NCBI GenBank assembly: GCA_017515945.1
Contig: JAFWDX010000048.1
Location: 1 to 13,390 of the forward strand
Source: Blautia sp.
Lineage (GTDB): Bacteria > Bacillota > Clostridia > Lachnospirales > Lachnospiraceae
Length of the DNA: 13,390 bases
Direction: 5' to 3'
Positions 1 through 6,116 of this stretch are shown here, piece by piece (position 1 is the first letter of the stretch; each line of letters begins with the position of its first letter). Made by a program: the position numbers and the translations under genes. Below the pieces are notes generated by a model. It ran no database searches and was not told the DNA's origin. It saw only the letters and a program-made list of their open reading frames with translations.

Positions 1-60
1 CATCCTGGAATCGGCCAACATCAAGACCGTGGAGCAGCCCCAACCCCTAAGAATAGCTAC
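1..60. other. Unassigned edge sequence, possible end of a neighbouring gene
   Basis: The first 60 bases lie outside any gene I can define. Plus frame 2 reads with plausible codon use (ILESANIKTVEQP) but stays open through the REP-like hairpin and the terminator to a stop at 161-163, inside the 3' end of the convergent gene. Plus frame 1 stops at 91-93 inside the hairpin, and plus frame 3 stops at 48-50. A minus-strand gene running off the left edge is also possible. I do not assign a product. Confidence 0.2.
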
Positions 61-68
61 CTTCAGAA

Positions 69-97
69 TGAGTCAAGGAACCTGTCCCCGTGACTCA
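69..97. repeat. REP-like repeat, 'CCTGTCCCC' type, copy 1
   Basis: A 29-bp unit bounded by TGAGTCA (69-75) and TGACTCA (91-97), which are inverted repeats, around a core AAGGAACCTGTCCCC. The same 29 bp occurs exactly, in reverse orientation, at 13038-13066, and with one mismatch at 13159-13187. It abuts the terminator of the downstream gene. This resembles the REP-type repeats mobilised by Y1 (RAYT/TnpA_REP) transposases in many Firmicutes; that family link is from general knowledge. Confidence 0.8.
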
Positions 98-128
98 AAA
101 AAGCCGCAGGATCCCTCCCGCGGCTTTC
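97..128 (-). terminator. Rho-independent terminator of the phosphoribosyltransferase-like gene
   Basis: On the minus strand an 8-bp stem AAAGCCGC/GCGGCTTT (120-127 paired with 100-107) with a 12-nt loop is followed by a run of T. It begins 14 bases after the stop codon at 142, the expected place for a terminator. Confidence 0.85.
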
Positions 129-141
129 TCTCAACCGAGCC

Positions 142-786
142 TCAAAGCTTTGAATACCCATAGCTGTTGATGATCGCGTCAATCTTCTGATTGGCTGCAC
201 ACATCGGGCAGTTGTTAAAATCATACGTCTGATAATCCGCAATATCGCCCTTTGTAAACAGCGATGTCACCTCGATCCCATCGATCTCCGGCGGAGCGGC
301 GCAGAAAAGTGTGGCCACGCCTTCCATTATGCCGCCATAGTACTGGACACATTCCACAGCGCTGGAAATGGTACGGCCGGTGGTGGCATTGGCCAGCAGG
401 AGCAGGCAATGCTTGCCGCGGATCATCATCTGCGCATTGTCACGGAAGATCATCTGTCCGCTCGCATTCGACTCCGGGGAAACGACATACATCGTCTGAT
501 GACGGTTAAGGGACATGATACCGGATTTTGTAAGCTCGTCAGCCAGATATGCGCCGACCACTTCACAGCCATCTATACAGATAATCGTGTCAATGTAGGT
601 GCTGGTGGAGTATTTACTGGCCAGGACTGCCGCTGCAGCCTCGGCTTCACTCTTACGGGATTTCATGATCGTCATGTCCACATAATAATTTACATGTGAA
701 TGAGTTGTCGCGAAATGCCCTGGTATAATACGGATTTTTGCGATCGGGTTAACCTTGGACTGGATCGTAAGCGCTCTGGACTCCAT
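142..786 (-). CDS. Phosphoribosyltransferase-fold protein (orotate PRTase-like), degenerate PRPP loop
   Basis: A 214-residue protein resembling type I phosphoribosyltransferases annotated as orotate PRTase-like in Clostridia. The start at 786 is chosen because CGGAGGTG lies about 7 bases upstream of that ATG; the longer open frame to 891 reads through a mobile repeat and is rejected. Residues 66-86 (DTIICIDGCEVVGAYLADEL) look like the strand-helix before the active site. Residues 128-142 (LLLLANATTGRTISS) align with the PRPP loop, normally (D/E)DxxTTGxT, but the two acidic residues are replaced by Leu-Ala. A CPMC pair (193-196) near the C-terminus could bind a metal. Because the acidic pair is missing, ordinary PRPP catalysis is doubtful; a ligand-sensing or altered role is possible. 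It is a single-gene unit with its own promoter (897-925) and terminator (97-128). Fold fairly sure, function not. Confidence 0.7.
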   Translation of the reverse strand: MESRALTIQSKVNPIAKIRIIPGHFATTHSHVNYYVDMTIMKSRKSEAEAAAAVLASKYSTSTYIDTIICIDGCEVVGAYLADELTKSGIMSLNRHQTMYVVSPESNASGQMIFRDNAQMMIRGKHCLLLLANATTGRTISSAVECVQYYGGIMEGVATLFCAAPPEIDGIEVTSLFTKGDIADYQTYDFNNCPMCAANQKIDAIINSYGYSKL

Positions 787-839
787 AAAATACACCTCCG
801 TTTTTCGATAATGCGATCTGAATGAGAACCGTATATAAA

Positions 840-889
840 GACTTCTCGTAACTGTGAAGGAACTTGTGACCAAACAGTTACGACTTCTC
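840..889 (+). mobile_element. 34-bp IS66-type mini-element, copy A1, with 8-bp direct repeats
   Basis: The element itself is 848-881: it starts GTAACTGT, ends ACAGTTAC, and differs from the consensus copy (13252-13285) at three positions. It is flanked by a perfect 8-bp direct repeat GACTTCTC at 840-847 and 882-889, as expected of a target-site duplication. It lies in the 5' leader of the gene at 142-786, between promoter and ribosome site. GTAA ends with 8-bp duplications are characteristic of the IS66 family (established knowledge); the assignment here is inference, since no transposase is in the window. Confidence 0.75.
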
Positions 890-896
890 ATCTATT

Positions 897-925
897 AAAG
901 TACACAATTTTCCGTACTTTTTCAA
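897..925 (-). promoter_or_regulatory. Promoter of the phosphoribosyltransferase-like gene
   Basis: On the minus strand TTGAAA (920-925) and TACTTT (897-902) are 17 bases apart. The predicted start near 890 gives a leader of about 100 nt that contains the 34-bp element. Confidence 0.5.
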
Positions 926-954
926 GCTTTTTTCACAGTTCTTGTGTTTTATGT

Positions 955-1096
955 ACAAAACAACCATCCCCTTGGTCTTTGCAGTTCCTGTATTTTATAC
1001 ACAAAAGGGCCGTCCCCTTGATCTGCCCTTGATCTATTTTTAAACACAAAAGGACCGTCCCCTTGATCTTCCACAAAAGGACCGTCCCCTTGATCT
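955..1096 (+). repeat. REP-like repeat cluster, 'CCGTCCCCTTGATCT' type, four units
   Basis: Four related units of about 25 bp lie at 955-978 (diverged), 999-1024, 1044-1069 and 1072-1096. The last three share ACAAAAGG(A/G)CCGTCCCC followed by TTGATCT. The first three recur every 44-45 bp; the last is 28 bp after the third. An extra CCCTTGATCT at 1026-1035 is a partial unit. On the minus strand each unit can form a small GGAC/GTCC hairpin followed by T-rich sequence just after the patatin-like gene's stop codon, so the cluster may also dampen transcription there. Related cores occur near 8530 and 13004. Apart from this cluster, element A1 and the promoter, nothing else is seen in the 314-bp gap 787-1100. 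Confidence 0.8.
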
Positions 1097-1100
1097 TTTC

Positions 1101-1937
1101 TCATAAGAAATCCAGCAGTTTCTGCGCGTCTTCCATGCCCAGGTCATACATATGAAGGATCTTCCCCCTGTCCCGGGTGAGCGTGTCCATCCCGTCTATA
1201 CTGTAAGGCGCAAGGATCCGGACTTTCCCTTCTTTTTCCAGCCGGATCGCCTGATCAAGCTGATGATTATAGATATATGCCCGTCCGGCCATGACCTGTG
1301 CCGTTGCCGGGAACTGACGGCGGATCAGTTTGGCCAGCTTTTCGTCTTTGAGCGCGCTGCGGCGATAGTCCTTCGGTCTGGTGAGAATGATCACGACCTT
1401 TTCACAGCCGGCATCCAGCGCGTACTGAAACGGAATCGGATCACTGAGCCCGCCGTCATACAGCCTGCGGCCCTTCCATTTATAGGCTTTTGAAGCAAGC
1501 GGAACACAGGACGACCCCTTGACCGCGCCATAATCATCCTGAGCCATATCATGCATATCATAATAGACAGCTTCGCCGGTGTCCGCATCCGTGGCCACAA
1601 TCTTGAAGGTCTTTCCGGAACGCAGCATAGTCTGAAAATCCAGCGGGTCCTCTCCGCAGGAATTTGTCAGCCCGTCTCCATATATGTATTCCAGATCGAG
1701 GTAACTGCCGGTACGCAGCAGATTACGCTTGCTCATATACTCCTTGCGGAAGCTGTATTCGGAATATGACCGCAGGTTCCTGCCACGCTGACGCGAGATA
1801 TAGGAACAGCAATTCGCCGCACCGGCAGAGACGCCGATCAGATAATCAAATTCGATTCCCTTATCCAGGCAGTAATCAAAGATCCCTGCCCCGTATGCGC
1901 CTCTCATGCCACCGCCCACATCCACGACTCCGATCAT
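1101..1937 (-). CDS. Patatin-like phospholipase / acyl hydrolase
   Basis: A 278-residue patatin-family serine hydrolase, expected to hydrolyse acyl esters of lipids with a Ser-Asp dyad. The oxyanion loop is DVGGGMRG (residues 6-13), the nucleophile elbow is GVSAG with Ser37, and the catalytic Asp is in DGG at residue 161. There is no signal peptide or membrane segment, so it is probably cytoplasmic or membrane-peripheral. Length and motif spacing fit the bacterial YjjU-like group. The start at 1937 is preferred because AAAGGGATGA sits about 8 bases upstream; an ATG at 1949 has that motif touching it, and a TTG at 1992 lies inside a repeat. It follows the AAA+ ATPase gene on the same strand, but the 98-bp gap holds a 54-bp repeat that may act as a terminator, so co-transcription is uncertain. 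Native substrate cannot be read from sequence. Confidence 0.88.
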   Translation of the reverse strand: MIGVVDVGGGMRGAYGAGIFDYCLDKGIEFDYLIGVSAGAANCCSYISRQRGRNLRSYSEYSFRKEYMSKRNLLRTGSYLDLEYIYGDGLTNSCGEDPLDFQTMLRSGKTFKIVATDADTGEAVYYDMHDMAQDDYGAVKGSSCVPLASKAYKWKGRRLYDGGLSDPIPFQYALDAGCEKVVIILTRPKDYRRSALKDEKLAKLIRRQFPATAQVMAGRAYIYNHQLDQAIRLEKEGKVRILAPYSIDGMDTLTRDRGKILHMYDLGMEDAQKLLDFL

Positions 1938-1968
1938 ATATTTTTTCATCCCTTTCTGGCTGTTTATT

Positions 1969-2039
1969 GATTCTATGTATACTCGCGCGATCAAATAAAA
2001 GAAAAGTGTACCTGCTTTTCCGCGCGGTATAGATTCTAT
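1969..2039 (-). repeat. 54-bp inverted-repeat element B, copy 1, with 8-bp direct repeats
   Basis: The element spans 1978-2031, from TATACTCGCGCG to CGCGCGGTATA, near-perfect inverted ends. Inside is a hairpin GAAAAG (2001-2006) / CTTTTC (2015-2020). Read on the minus strand this stem is followed by TTTTATTT, so it is terminator-like, and it begins 5 bases after the AAA+ ATPase stop codon. The unit is flanked by an 8-bp perfect direct repeat GATTCTAT (1969-1976 and 2032-2039), suggesting insertion. Related copies are at 4753-4806 and 11143-11190. Confidence 0.65.
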
Positions 2040-3274
2040 TCCGAAAGATCCGGAATGACCTCGATCACGGGAGCATCATCCTCCTGTGTGCGGATCTCCT
2101 CCTCCGGATCCGGGACAGGCTCATCCGCCCTCATCTCAGGCAGTTCATCCTTGAGCACATCCGCGTTTGTGATCAGCCTGAGCTGATCCGGATCAGGGGA
2201 TGTCATCCGCGCAATGCGGGTGGCCTGATTGGTGATAATGACTTCAAACAAATTGCGGACATCCCGCGCATTCGCGAAGTTTTCCCCTTTCTGCTCCTCC
2301 ATCTGCCTGATCTTTGAAAGAACAGTCCGGCGTGCCTCCTCATCCAGCCTGTAATCATATTTTTTACATTGAAGCTCAAAAATGCCGATGAGTTCTTCCT
2401 GTGTATAGTCCGGGAATTCAAAATATTTGTTAAATCTCGATTTCAGACCCGGATTACTGTTGATAAATTTTTTCATCAGCTCCGTGTAGCCGGCGACGAT
2501 GACCACCAGATCATCCCTGTTGTCCTCCATAGCCTTCAGGATCGTGTCGATCGCCTCCTGTCCGAAGTCGTTTCCTTCTTTGGCAAGGGTATAGGCTTCA
2601 TCGATAAACAGGATCCCCCCCATGGCCTCGGCTATCTTTTCCTGTGTCTTTGCCGCAGTCTGGCCGACAAAACCGGCCACAAGGCCGGAACGATCCACTT
2701 CCACCAGCTGGCCCTTTGAAAGGGCTCCGATCTCTTTGTACAACCGGGCGAGGATCCTCGCCACCGTCGTCTTGCCGGTTCCCGGATTACCGGAAAAGAC
2801 AAGATGCTTGGAAACCGGCACGGCGCGCATACCCTGATCCGAACGGAGCTTTTGTGTCTTCACCAGCGCGATCAGCTCTTTCACATCATCCTTGATGCTC
2901 TCAAGCCCGATCAGTTCCTCCAGCTCTTGCATGGCGGTTTTTTCCGGTACAGGTTCCTTTTGCTGAACGGCCGTGTCGTGTGTTGCTTCATGTTCAGGCT
3001 GTTCTTCAGTCTCCGGGGCATGTACACCGTTTTGTATTGTATCGCCGGTATCAGTATCCGTCTTTTTGGTCTGCTGATCCTTATCCCGTACGATCGTAGA
3101 ACTGACCGCCTGAGTGATGGCATCAAAATCAGACAAGGCCATATTCTTTATCTTTTCAATATCATCCAGGAGATCCTCCGGCAGACCTTTTTCTTTCTCC
3201 TGCACAGGTTCATCTGAAGGCCCTTCTCCAAAAAAATCATCATATATCCTGCCAATATTCTTTAATTCCGGCAT
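2036..3274 (-). CDS. AAA+ ATPase of the CbbX/CfxQ-SpoVK family
   Basis: A 412-residue ATPase. Walker A is GNPGTGKTT (residues 162-170), Walker B ends ILFIDEA with Asp225-Glu226, a GFVGQT loop at 201-206 is the likely pore loop, the arginine finger is in NPGLKSRFN (Arg280), and sensor 2 is FANARDVRN (Arg337). Residues 1-115 are acidic and low in complexity, followed by the linker typical of CbxX proteins (ELIGLESIKDDVKEL). The C-terminal 35 residues are also acidic. Such ATPases form hexameric remodelling machines; known relatives act on RuBisCO, in sporulation (SpoVK) or in type VII secretion (EccA). None of those partners is present, so the client is unknown. The start at 3274 follows GGAGGAAGGG; the frame extends to a TTG at 3292 but that overlaps the ribosome site. 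It lies 32 bp after the phosphatase-like gene, probably one transcript. Confidence 0.9.
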   Translation of the reverse strand: MPELKNIGRIYDDFFGEGPSDEPVQEKEKGLPEDLLDDIEKIKNMALSDFDAITQAVSSTIVRDKDQQTKKTDTDTGDTIQNGVHAPETEEQPEHEATHDTAVQQKEPVPEKTAMQELEELIGLESIKDDVKELIALVKTQKLRSDQGMRAVPVSKHLVFSGNPGTGKTTVARILARLYKEIGALSKGQLVEVDRSGLVAGFVGQTAAKTQEKIAEAMGGILFIDEAYTLAKEGNDFGQEAIDTILKAMEDNRDDLVVIVAGYTELMKKFINSNPGLKSRFNKYFEFPDYTQEELIGIFELQCKKYDYRLDEEARRTVLSKIRQMEEQKGENFANARDVRNLFEVIITNQATRIARMTSPDPDQLRLITNADVLKDELPEMRADEPVPDPEEEIRTQEDDAPVIEVIPDLSE

Positions 3275-3306
3275 AGCCCTTCCTCCCTGCAAGGATCTCT
3301 ATATGC

Positions 3307-4725
3307 TCAGTTCAGTTCACCATAGGCAGAGGGATCTGTTTCGCCGCCCGCGTCTCCGCCGTATTGCTCTTCGCCGCCTGTATAACCCGTATAATCTGAA
3401 TAATCGGTATAATCCGTATCGTCTGTATAGTCCGTATAATATCCACCGTCTGAGTAATCGGTATAATACCCGCCGTCAGAATAATCGGTATAATCCGTGT
3501 AGCCGCCGTCTCCATACCAGTATTCGTCCGTGCCATACCCATACGTATCATCATAGTATGCGTAATCGGTAAATGTCTCGTATTCAGCCACATAGGCGTT
3601 GGCCAGGTATTCCTGCGTTGCCTGCGCCAGCTGCTCTTCTCCGCCGGCAACCGTGCCGGGATCCATACGCATCTCCAGATAACGTCCCCTCAACGCGGCA
3701 AAATCATCATCTGTAAGTCCTATGGCAGTCCGCAGATATCCTTCCACAGACCCATAGTCGCGCCCCAACACATCGGCAGCGCCGTCCAGCCAGGCAGTCT
3801 GTGCACTGTACGCGGCAGTCAGTTTCTCCTGCATGCTGCTGTCCGATACTTCCTCCAGGCCCTGGGCCAGCTTTTCCTGCAGAGCCGCTTCAGAAGACGC
3901 GTAATCCGTCCGGATCGTGTCTATGTTCACGCCAAGGGCTGCGAGGATCAAAAACGACGCCACGCCCGTGCGGTCCTTACCCAGAGAGGAATGGATCAGC
4001 ACAGACCCCTCCGCTCTCTTAAGCAGCTGGAACATAAGCTGGTATTCACGGATCGCCTGCTCTCCGAGGAGATAATCCGACGTATACCTTTCCTGAAGCC
4101 ACTCAGAAACCCCGACGCCTTTTTCATCCGCGGCATAGACCATCTGCATAGGAAAAGACGCATCCTCATCCGCGAGGGCCAGTACTGTCATTCCTGCACC
4201 TGAATTGCTGCCCAGGATCTCTTCCAGGCGGTAATTGTACACGCCTGTGATCGGCGGATCCGGACTTTTAGTGATCTCCAACGGATCACGCAGGTCTATG
4301 ATCATCGACAGATTCATATCCTGTGTGAGCTTGTTGAGATCCTCTTCCGAGATATGTGTCAGATCCCCGCTGCGCAGCAGAGTTGCCGGCTTGACAGGGC
4401 AGTCAAGATAGTCGACCAGCCCTCCCAGATCACGGAAATTGACCACGGAAGGGAGCACGACACTCTGTGTCTGTGTATCTGCAGCAGTATCGCTTTCTCC
4501 CGCAGCTGGTGTCTGCTCTTCCTGAGCTGCAGGGGTACCGGGATCCGACGTCACATCCGCAGCAGCCGTCACGGAATTATCACCCGCAGGCACAGAGCTG
4601 TTGGCCTCCGGTGATGAAGCAAAAAGCTCCTCCTGCGCGGATACAGACTGAACGATCGGTGCCGGAAGCAGCTGCAGCAGCGCAAGAGTACCACCGATCA
4701 ATGATGCCATATATTTCTTTTTCAT
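3307..4725 (-). CDS. Secreted tyrosine-phosphatase-like protein with catalytic Cys replaced by Ser; Tyr-rich tail
   Basis: A 472-residue protein preceded by GGAGGA six bases before its ATG. Residues 1-30 form a signal peptide with probable cleavage at SVSA/QE. Residues 31-90 are an Ala/Thr/acidic linker. Residues 91-355 match the bacterial tyrosine/lipid phosphatase family (PF13350 type): SVVNFRDLGG (93-102), LLRSGDL (116-122), MIIDLRDPLE (141-150) and the P-loop IHSSLGKDRTG (244-254). In this family the P-loop is HCxxGKDRTG; here the nucleophile position is Ser246 (codon TCC) while Arg252 and the rest are kept. It is therefore predicted to be inactive as a Cys phosphatase, perhaps a binding or substrate-trapping protein. 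Residues 373-468 hold 25 tyrosines in YTDY/YSDGGYYTDY-type repeats with Asp and Gly; no LPXTG sorting signal follows. Upstream of, and probably co-transcribed with, the AAA+ ATPase. Confidence 0.85.
   Translation of the reverse strand: MKKKYMASLIGGTLALLQLLPAPIVQSVSAQEELFASSPEANSSVPAGDNSVTAAADVTSDPGTPAAQEEQTPAAGESDTAADTQTQSVVLPSVVNFRDLGGLVDYLDCPVKPATLLRSGDLTHISEEDLNKLTQDMNLSMIIDLRDPLEITKSPDPPITGVYNYRLEEILGSNSGAGMTVLALADEDASFPMQMVYAADEKGVGVSEWLQERYTSDYLLGEQAIREYQLMFQLLKRAEGSVLIHSSLGKDRTGVASFLILAALGVNIDTIRTDYASSEAALQEKLAQGLEEVSDSSMQEKLTAAYSAQTAWLDGAADVLGRDYGSVEGYLRTAIGLTDDDFAALRGRYLEMRMDPGTVAGGEEQLAQATQEYLANAYVAEYETFTDYAYYDDTYGYGTDEYWYGDGGYTDYTDYSDGGYYTDYSDGGYYTDYTDDTDYTDYSDYTGYTGGEEQYGGDAGGETDPSAYGELN
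3361..3590 (-). repeat. Short tandem repeats encoding the Tyr/Asp-rich tail
   Basis: Within the phosphatase-like gene the DNA is a patchwork of short repeats with the theme TATAAT-CGG/CCG (plus-strand reading), encoding TDY, SDY and YSDGGYYTD units; TDYSDGGYY occurs twice in succession (residues 413-421 and 422-430). Such repeats can change length by slippage. The many TATAAT strings on the plus strand follow from the Tyr codons and are not taken as promoters. Confidence 0.7.
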
Positions 4726-4752
4726 AAATAGTCCTCCTGCCGCCCTTTGCCT

Positions 4753-4806
4753 TATACTCGCGCGATTAAATAAATGAAAAGAGTACCTGGACTTCCGCGA
4801 GGTATA
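4753..4806 (-). repeat. 54-bp inverted-repeat element B, copy 2
   Basis: Runs from TATACTCGCGCG to CGCGAGGTATA. The internal stem on the minus strand is GGAAG with CTTTT, which pairs with two G-U wobbles and is followed by ATTTATTT. It begins 12 bases after the stop codon of the shikimate-kinase-like gene, so it could end that transcript. The sequence TGCAGAG directly beyond (4807-4813) is shared with copy 3, so the conserved unit may be about 61 bp. No flanking direct repeat is seen. Confidence 0.6.
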
Positions 4807-4817
4807 TGCAGAGACGA

Positions 4818-5411
4818 TCAGGCAGTCAGTGCTTCAGTCAGAAAACGGACCACTTCCTCCACAGGCAGATCTCCCTCTCTGACCGTAATATCCGCATACC
4901 TCTCGTACAGTACGCTTCGTTCCGTGTATAGTTCGCCAAGTGACTGTCCCGGGCGCAGAACCACACCGCGCGATTTCATATCGCGCAGTCTCCTCTCAAG
5001 GTTTTCAAAAGGCACTTCGAGATAAACGATCCTGCCGATTTCTCTGAGATGCCTCATCGCTTTTTCACTGTAAACCACACTGCCGCCTGTAGCGATCACC
5101 GTCCCGGTATCAAACGGACCGATTTCAGAAACAATATCCCCCTCCAGGCAAAGAAAACCTTTGAGGCCCTCCGATTCGATCAGCTCCGGAAGGCGCCTGC
5201 CTGTCCGCCGCTGAATGACCAGATCCGTGTCCACAAAATCATAACCAAGGATCTTTGCGAGAATGACGCCGATCGTACTCTTTCCGGAAGCAGGCATGCC
5301 TGTAAGAACGATATGTTTTTGAACTGGCTGTGATTGTTCAGTCACAACAGGCTCAATTATTCCATTACAGCTATATATACTAGCACATTCGGTTCCTTTT
5401 CCTGTATTCAT
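4818..5411 (-). CDS. Shikimate kinase-like P-loop kinase
   Basis: A 197-residue P-loop kinase of the shikimate kinase group (shikimate + ATP to shikimate-3-phosphate in the aromatic amino acid pathway). Walker A is GMPASGKST (38-46), the substrate Asp is in DTD (61-63), the glycine motif is ATGGSVV (107-113), and the lid and substrate arginines appear in VLRPG (Arg153) and YTERSVLYERYAD (Arg165). The motif that normally reads FR with a shikimate-binding Arg is FLCLE here (86-90), and the GGG triplet is TGGS; the substrate may therefore differ. The domain starts only at residue 33; residues 15-28 are encoded by a degenerate copy of the 34-bp element (5330-5367). No start codon with a good ribosome site is found closer to the domain, so the ATG at 5411 is kept, with only weak support (AGG 13 bases upstream). 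It lies 19 bp after the small membrane protein gene, probably one operon. No other aro gene is nearby. Confidence 0.78.
   Translation of the reverse strand: MNTGKGTECASIYSCNGIIEPVVTEQSQPVQKHIVLTGMPASGKSTIGVILAKILGYDFVDTDLVIQRRTGRRLPELIESEGLKGFLCLEGDIVSEIGPFDTGTVIATGGSVVYSEKAMRHLREIGRIVYLEVPFENLERRLRDMKSRGVVLRPGQSLGELYTERSVLYERYADITVREGDLPVEEVVRFLTEALTA
5330..5367 (-). repeat. Degenerate 34-bp element inside the shikimate-kinase-like coding sequence
   Basis: Bases 5330-5347 match the reverse complement of the consensus element at 16 of 18 positions, including a 12-base exact match GTTCAGTCACAA. The rest is diverged with a small insertion (CAG then GCTC) and ends ATTAC. It is in frame and gives residues 15-28 of the protein; VTEQ is the same peptide that intact copies encode in this frame. 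Confidence 0.55.
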
Positions 5412-5430
5412 AAGTACTCAGACCTGTTTT

Positions 5431-5871
5431 TCATTCATCCGTCTGTGACTCCCCTGCTCCGGAACCGGTCTGCTCTGCTTCGTCAGGACCATTTTCCAGA
5501 GTCTGTGCGAGTCTTGCACGTTCTGAGATCGACATCTTTTCAGCTTTTTCCTGAATTTTTTCTTTATTCATTCTGTTTTTCTTTTCTTTGTCTTCCTTTG
5601 CAAGGCCTCTGGTCGCTTTTATGACGAGAAAAACGCCAAATCCGATAAAACCGGCCCCCACCACGAAAAAGCCAAGCGCAGAGCCCTCTTCCTTAAGGAT
5701 ATAGCCTCTGCAGAGCTGGTACCCGGTGTACGCCAGGAAAGCGCCGGCCACGAGCCAGAGCGTCAATGAACGCTGGTCGTTCCGGACAGTTTCGGTTTCT
5801 TTTTCTTCCGCGGAGGCTTCTGGTCCGTCAGTGATCCTCTGCGTATCCGGTTCTTTGATCTCTTTATGCAT
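5431..5871 (-). CDS. Small membrane protein with two transmembrane helices, function unknown
   Basis: A 146-residue protein I do not recognise. The start at 5871 is chosen because GGAGGAGATT immediately precedes that ATG. The frame extends to an ATG at 5997, but that lies only about 8 bases from the predicted transcription start and has no ribosome site, and the intervening DNA holds a degenerate copy of the 34-bp element. Residues 1-35 are charged, helix 1 is about residues 37-57 (LTLWLVAGAFLAYTGYQL), helix 2 about 64-86 (ALGFFVVGAGFIGFGVFLVI), and the rest is a Lys/Glu-rich tail likely to be coiled coil and cytoplasmic. It heads the operon with the shikimate-kinase-like gene (19-bp gap), but nothing in its sequence points to that pathway. 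Confidence 0.75.
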   Translation of the reverse strand: MHKEIKEPDTQRITDGPEASAEEKETETVRNDQRSLTLWLVAGAFLAYTGYQLCRGYILKEEGSALGFFVVGAGFIGFGVFLVIKATRGLAKEDKEKKNRMNKEKIQEKAEKMSISERARLAQTLENGPDEAEQTGSGAGESQTDE

Positions 5872-5896
5872 AATCTCCTCCATATCAGCTGCTGCA

Positions 5897-5930
5897 GCAA
5901 CTGTTCCGGCACAGACTCCTTCGCAGGCTC
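5897..5930 (-). repeat. Degenerate 34-bp element in a 5' leader
   Basis: On the minus strand 23 of 29 bases match the consensus element (GAAGGAG, TGTG and GAACAGTT blocks kept). It lies in the leader between the promoter at 6012-6040 and the start codon at 5871. No flanking direct repeat remains, as expected of an old copy. Confidence 0.5.
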
Positions 5931-6011
5931 CTTTTGTTTCAGGCTCTGGCAGGGTCCTGCCGTGAATGACACCACTCTGATATATAACGTGATCCATATC
6001 ACTCTGGTATA

Positions 6012-6040
6012 ATTATAGAAGCAGGATTGAAAGTTGTCAA
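6012..6040 (-). promoter_or_regulatory. Consensus promoter of the small membrane protein / kinase operon
   Basis: On the minus strand TTGACA (6035-6040) and TATAAT (6012-6017) are both perfect and 17 bases apart. The expected start is near 6005, giving a leader of about 130 nt before the ATG at 5871. Confidence 0.85.
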
Positions 6041-6062
6041 TGAAGCCGGGATATGTTAATAT
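6034..6062 (+). promoter_or_regulatory. Divergent promoter of the acidic membrane protein gene
   Basis: TTGTCA (6034-6039) and TAATAT (6057-6062) are 17 bases apart. Its -35 box overlaps that of the opposite promoter, because TTGTCAA reads TTGACAA on the other strand. The predicted start near 6069 places both 34-bp elements in the leader. Confidence 0.6.
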
Positions 6063-6066
6063 ATGA

Positions 6067-6116
6067 TGCAAAGGGTAACTGTGAAGGAGCTTGTGACTGA
6101 ACAGCTACTGCAAAGG
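6067..6116 (+). mobile_element. 34-bp IS66-type mini-element, copy A4, with 8-bp direct repeats
   Basis: The element (6075-6108) differs from the consensus at one position. A perfect 8-bp repeat TGCAAAGG flanks it at 6067-6074 and 6109-6116. The last base of the right repeat is the first base of the next element (6116-6149), so this copy seems to have inserted across the edge of an older one. Confidence 0.78.

Noticed and set aside
787..891. N-terminal extension of the phosphoribosyltransferase-like protein
   Set aside because: The extension translates the 34-bp element and its duplications; a strong ribosome site marks the ATG at 786.
955..1096. Regularly spaced repeats that might suggest a CRISPR array
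   Set aside because: Only four units, uneven and partly diverged, linkers of about 3-20 bp, and the same core occurs singly elsewhere (8532-8571, 13004). No cas gene is present.
3361..3540. Several TATAAT strings on the plus strand
   Set aside because: They are the complement of Tyr-rich coding repeats and have no matching -35 boxes or downstream genes.
5872..5997. N-terminal extension of the small membrane protein
   Set aside because: Start would be about 8 nt from the predicted transcript start without a ribosome site; GGAGGAGATT precedes the ATG at 5871.
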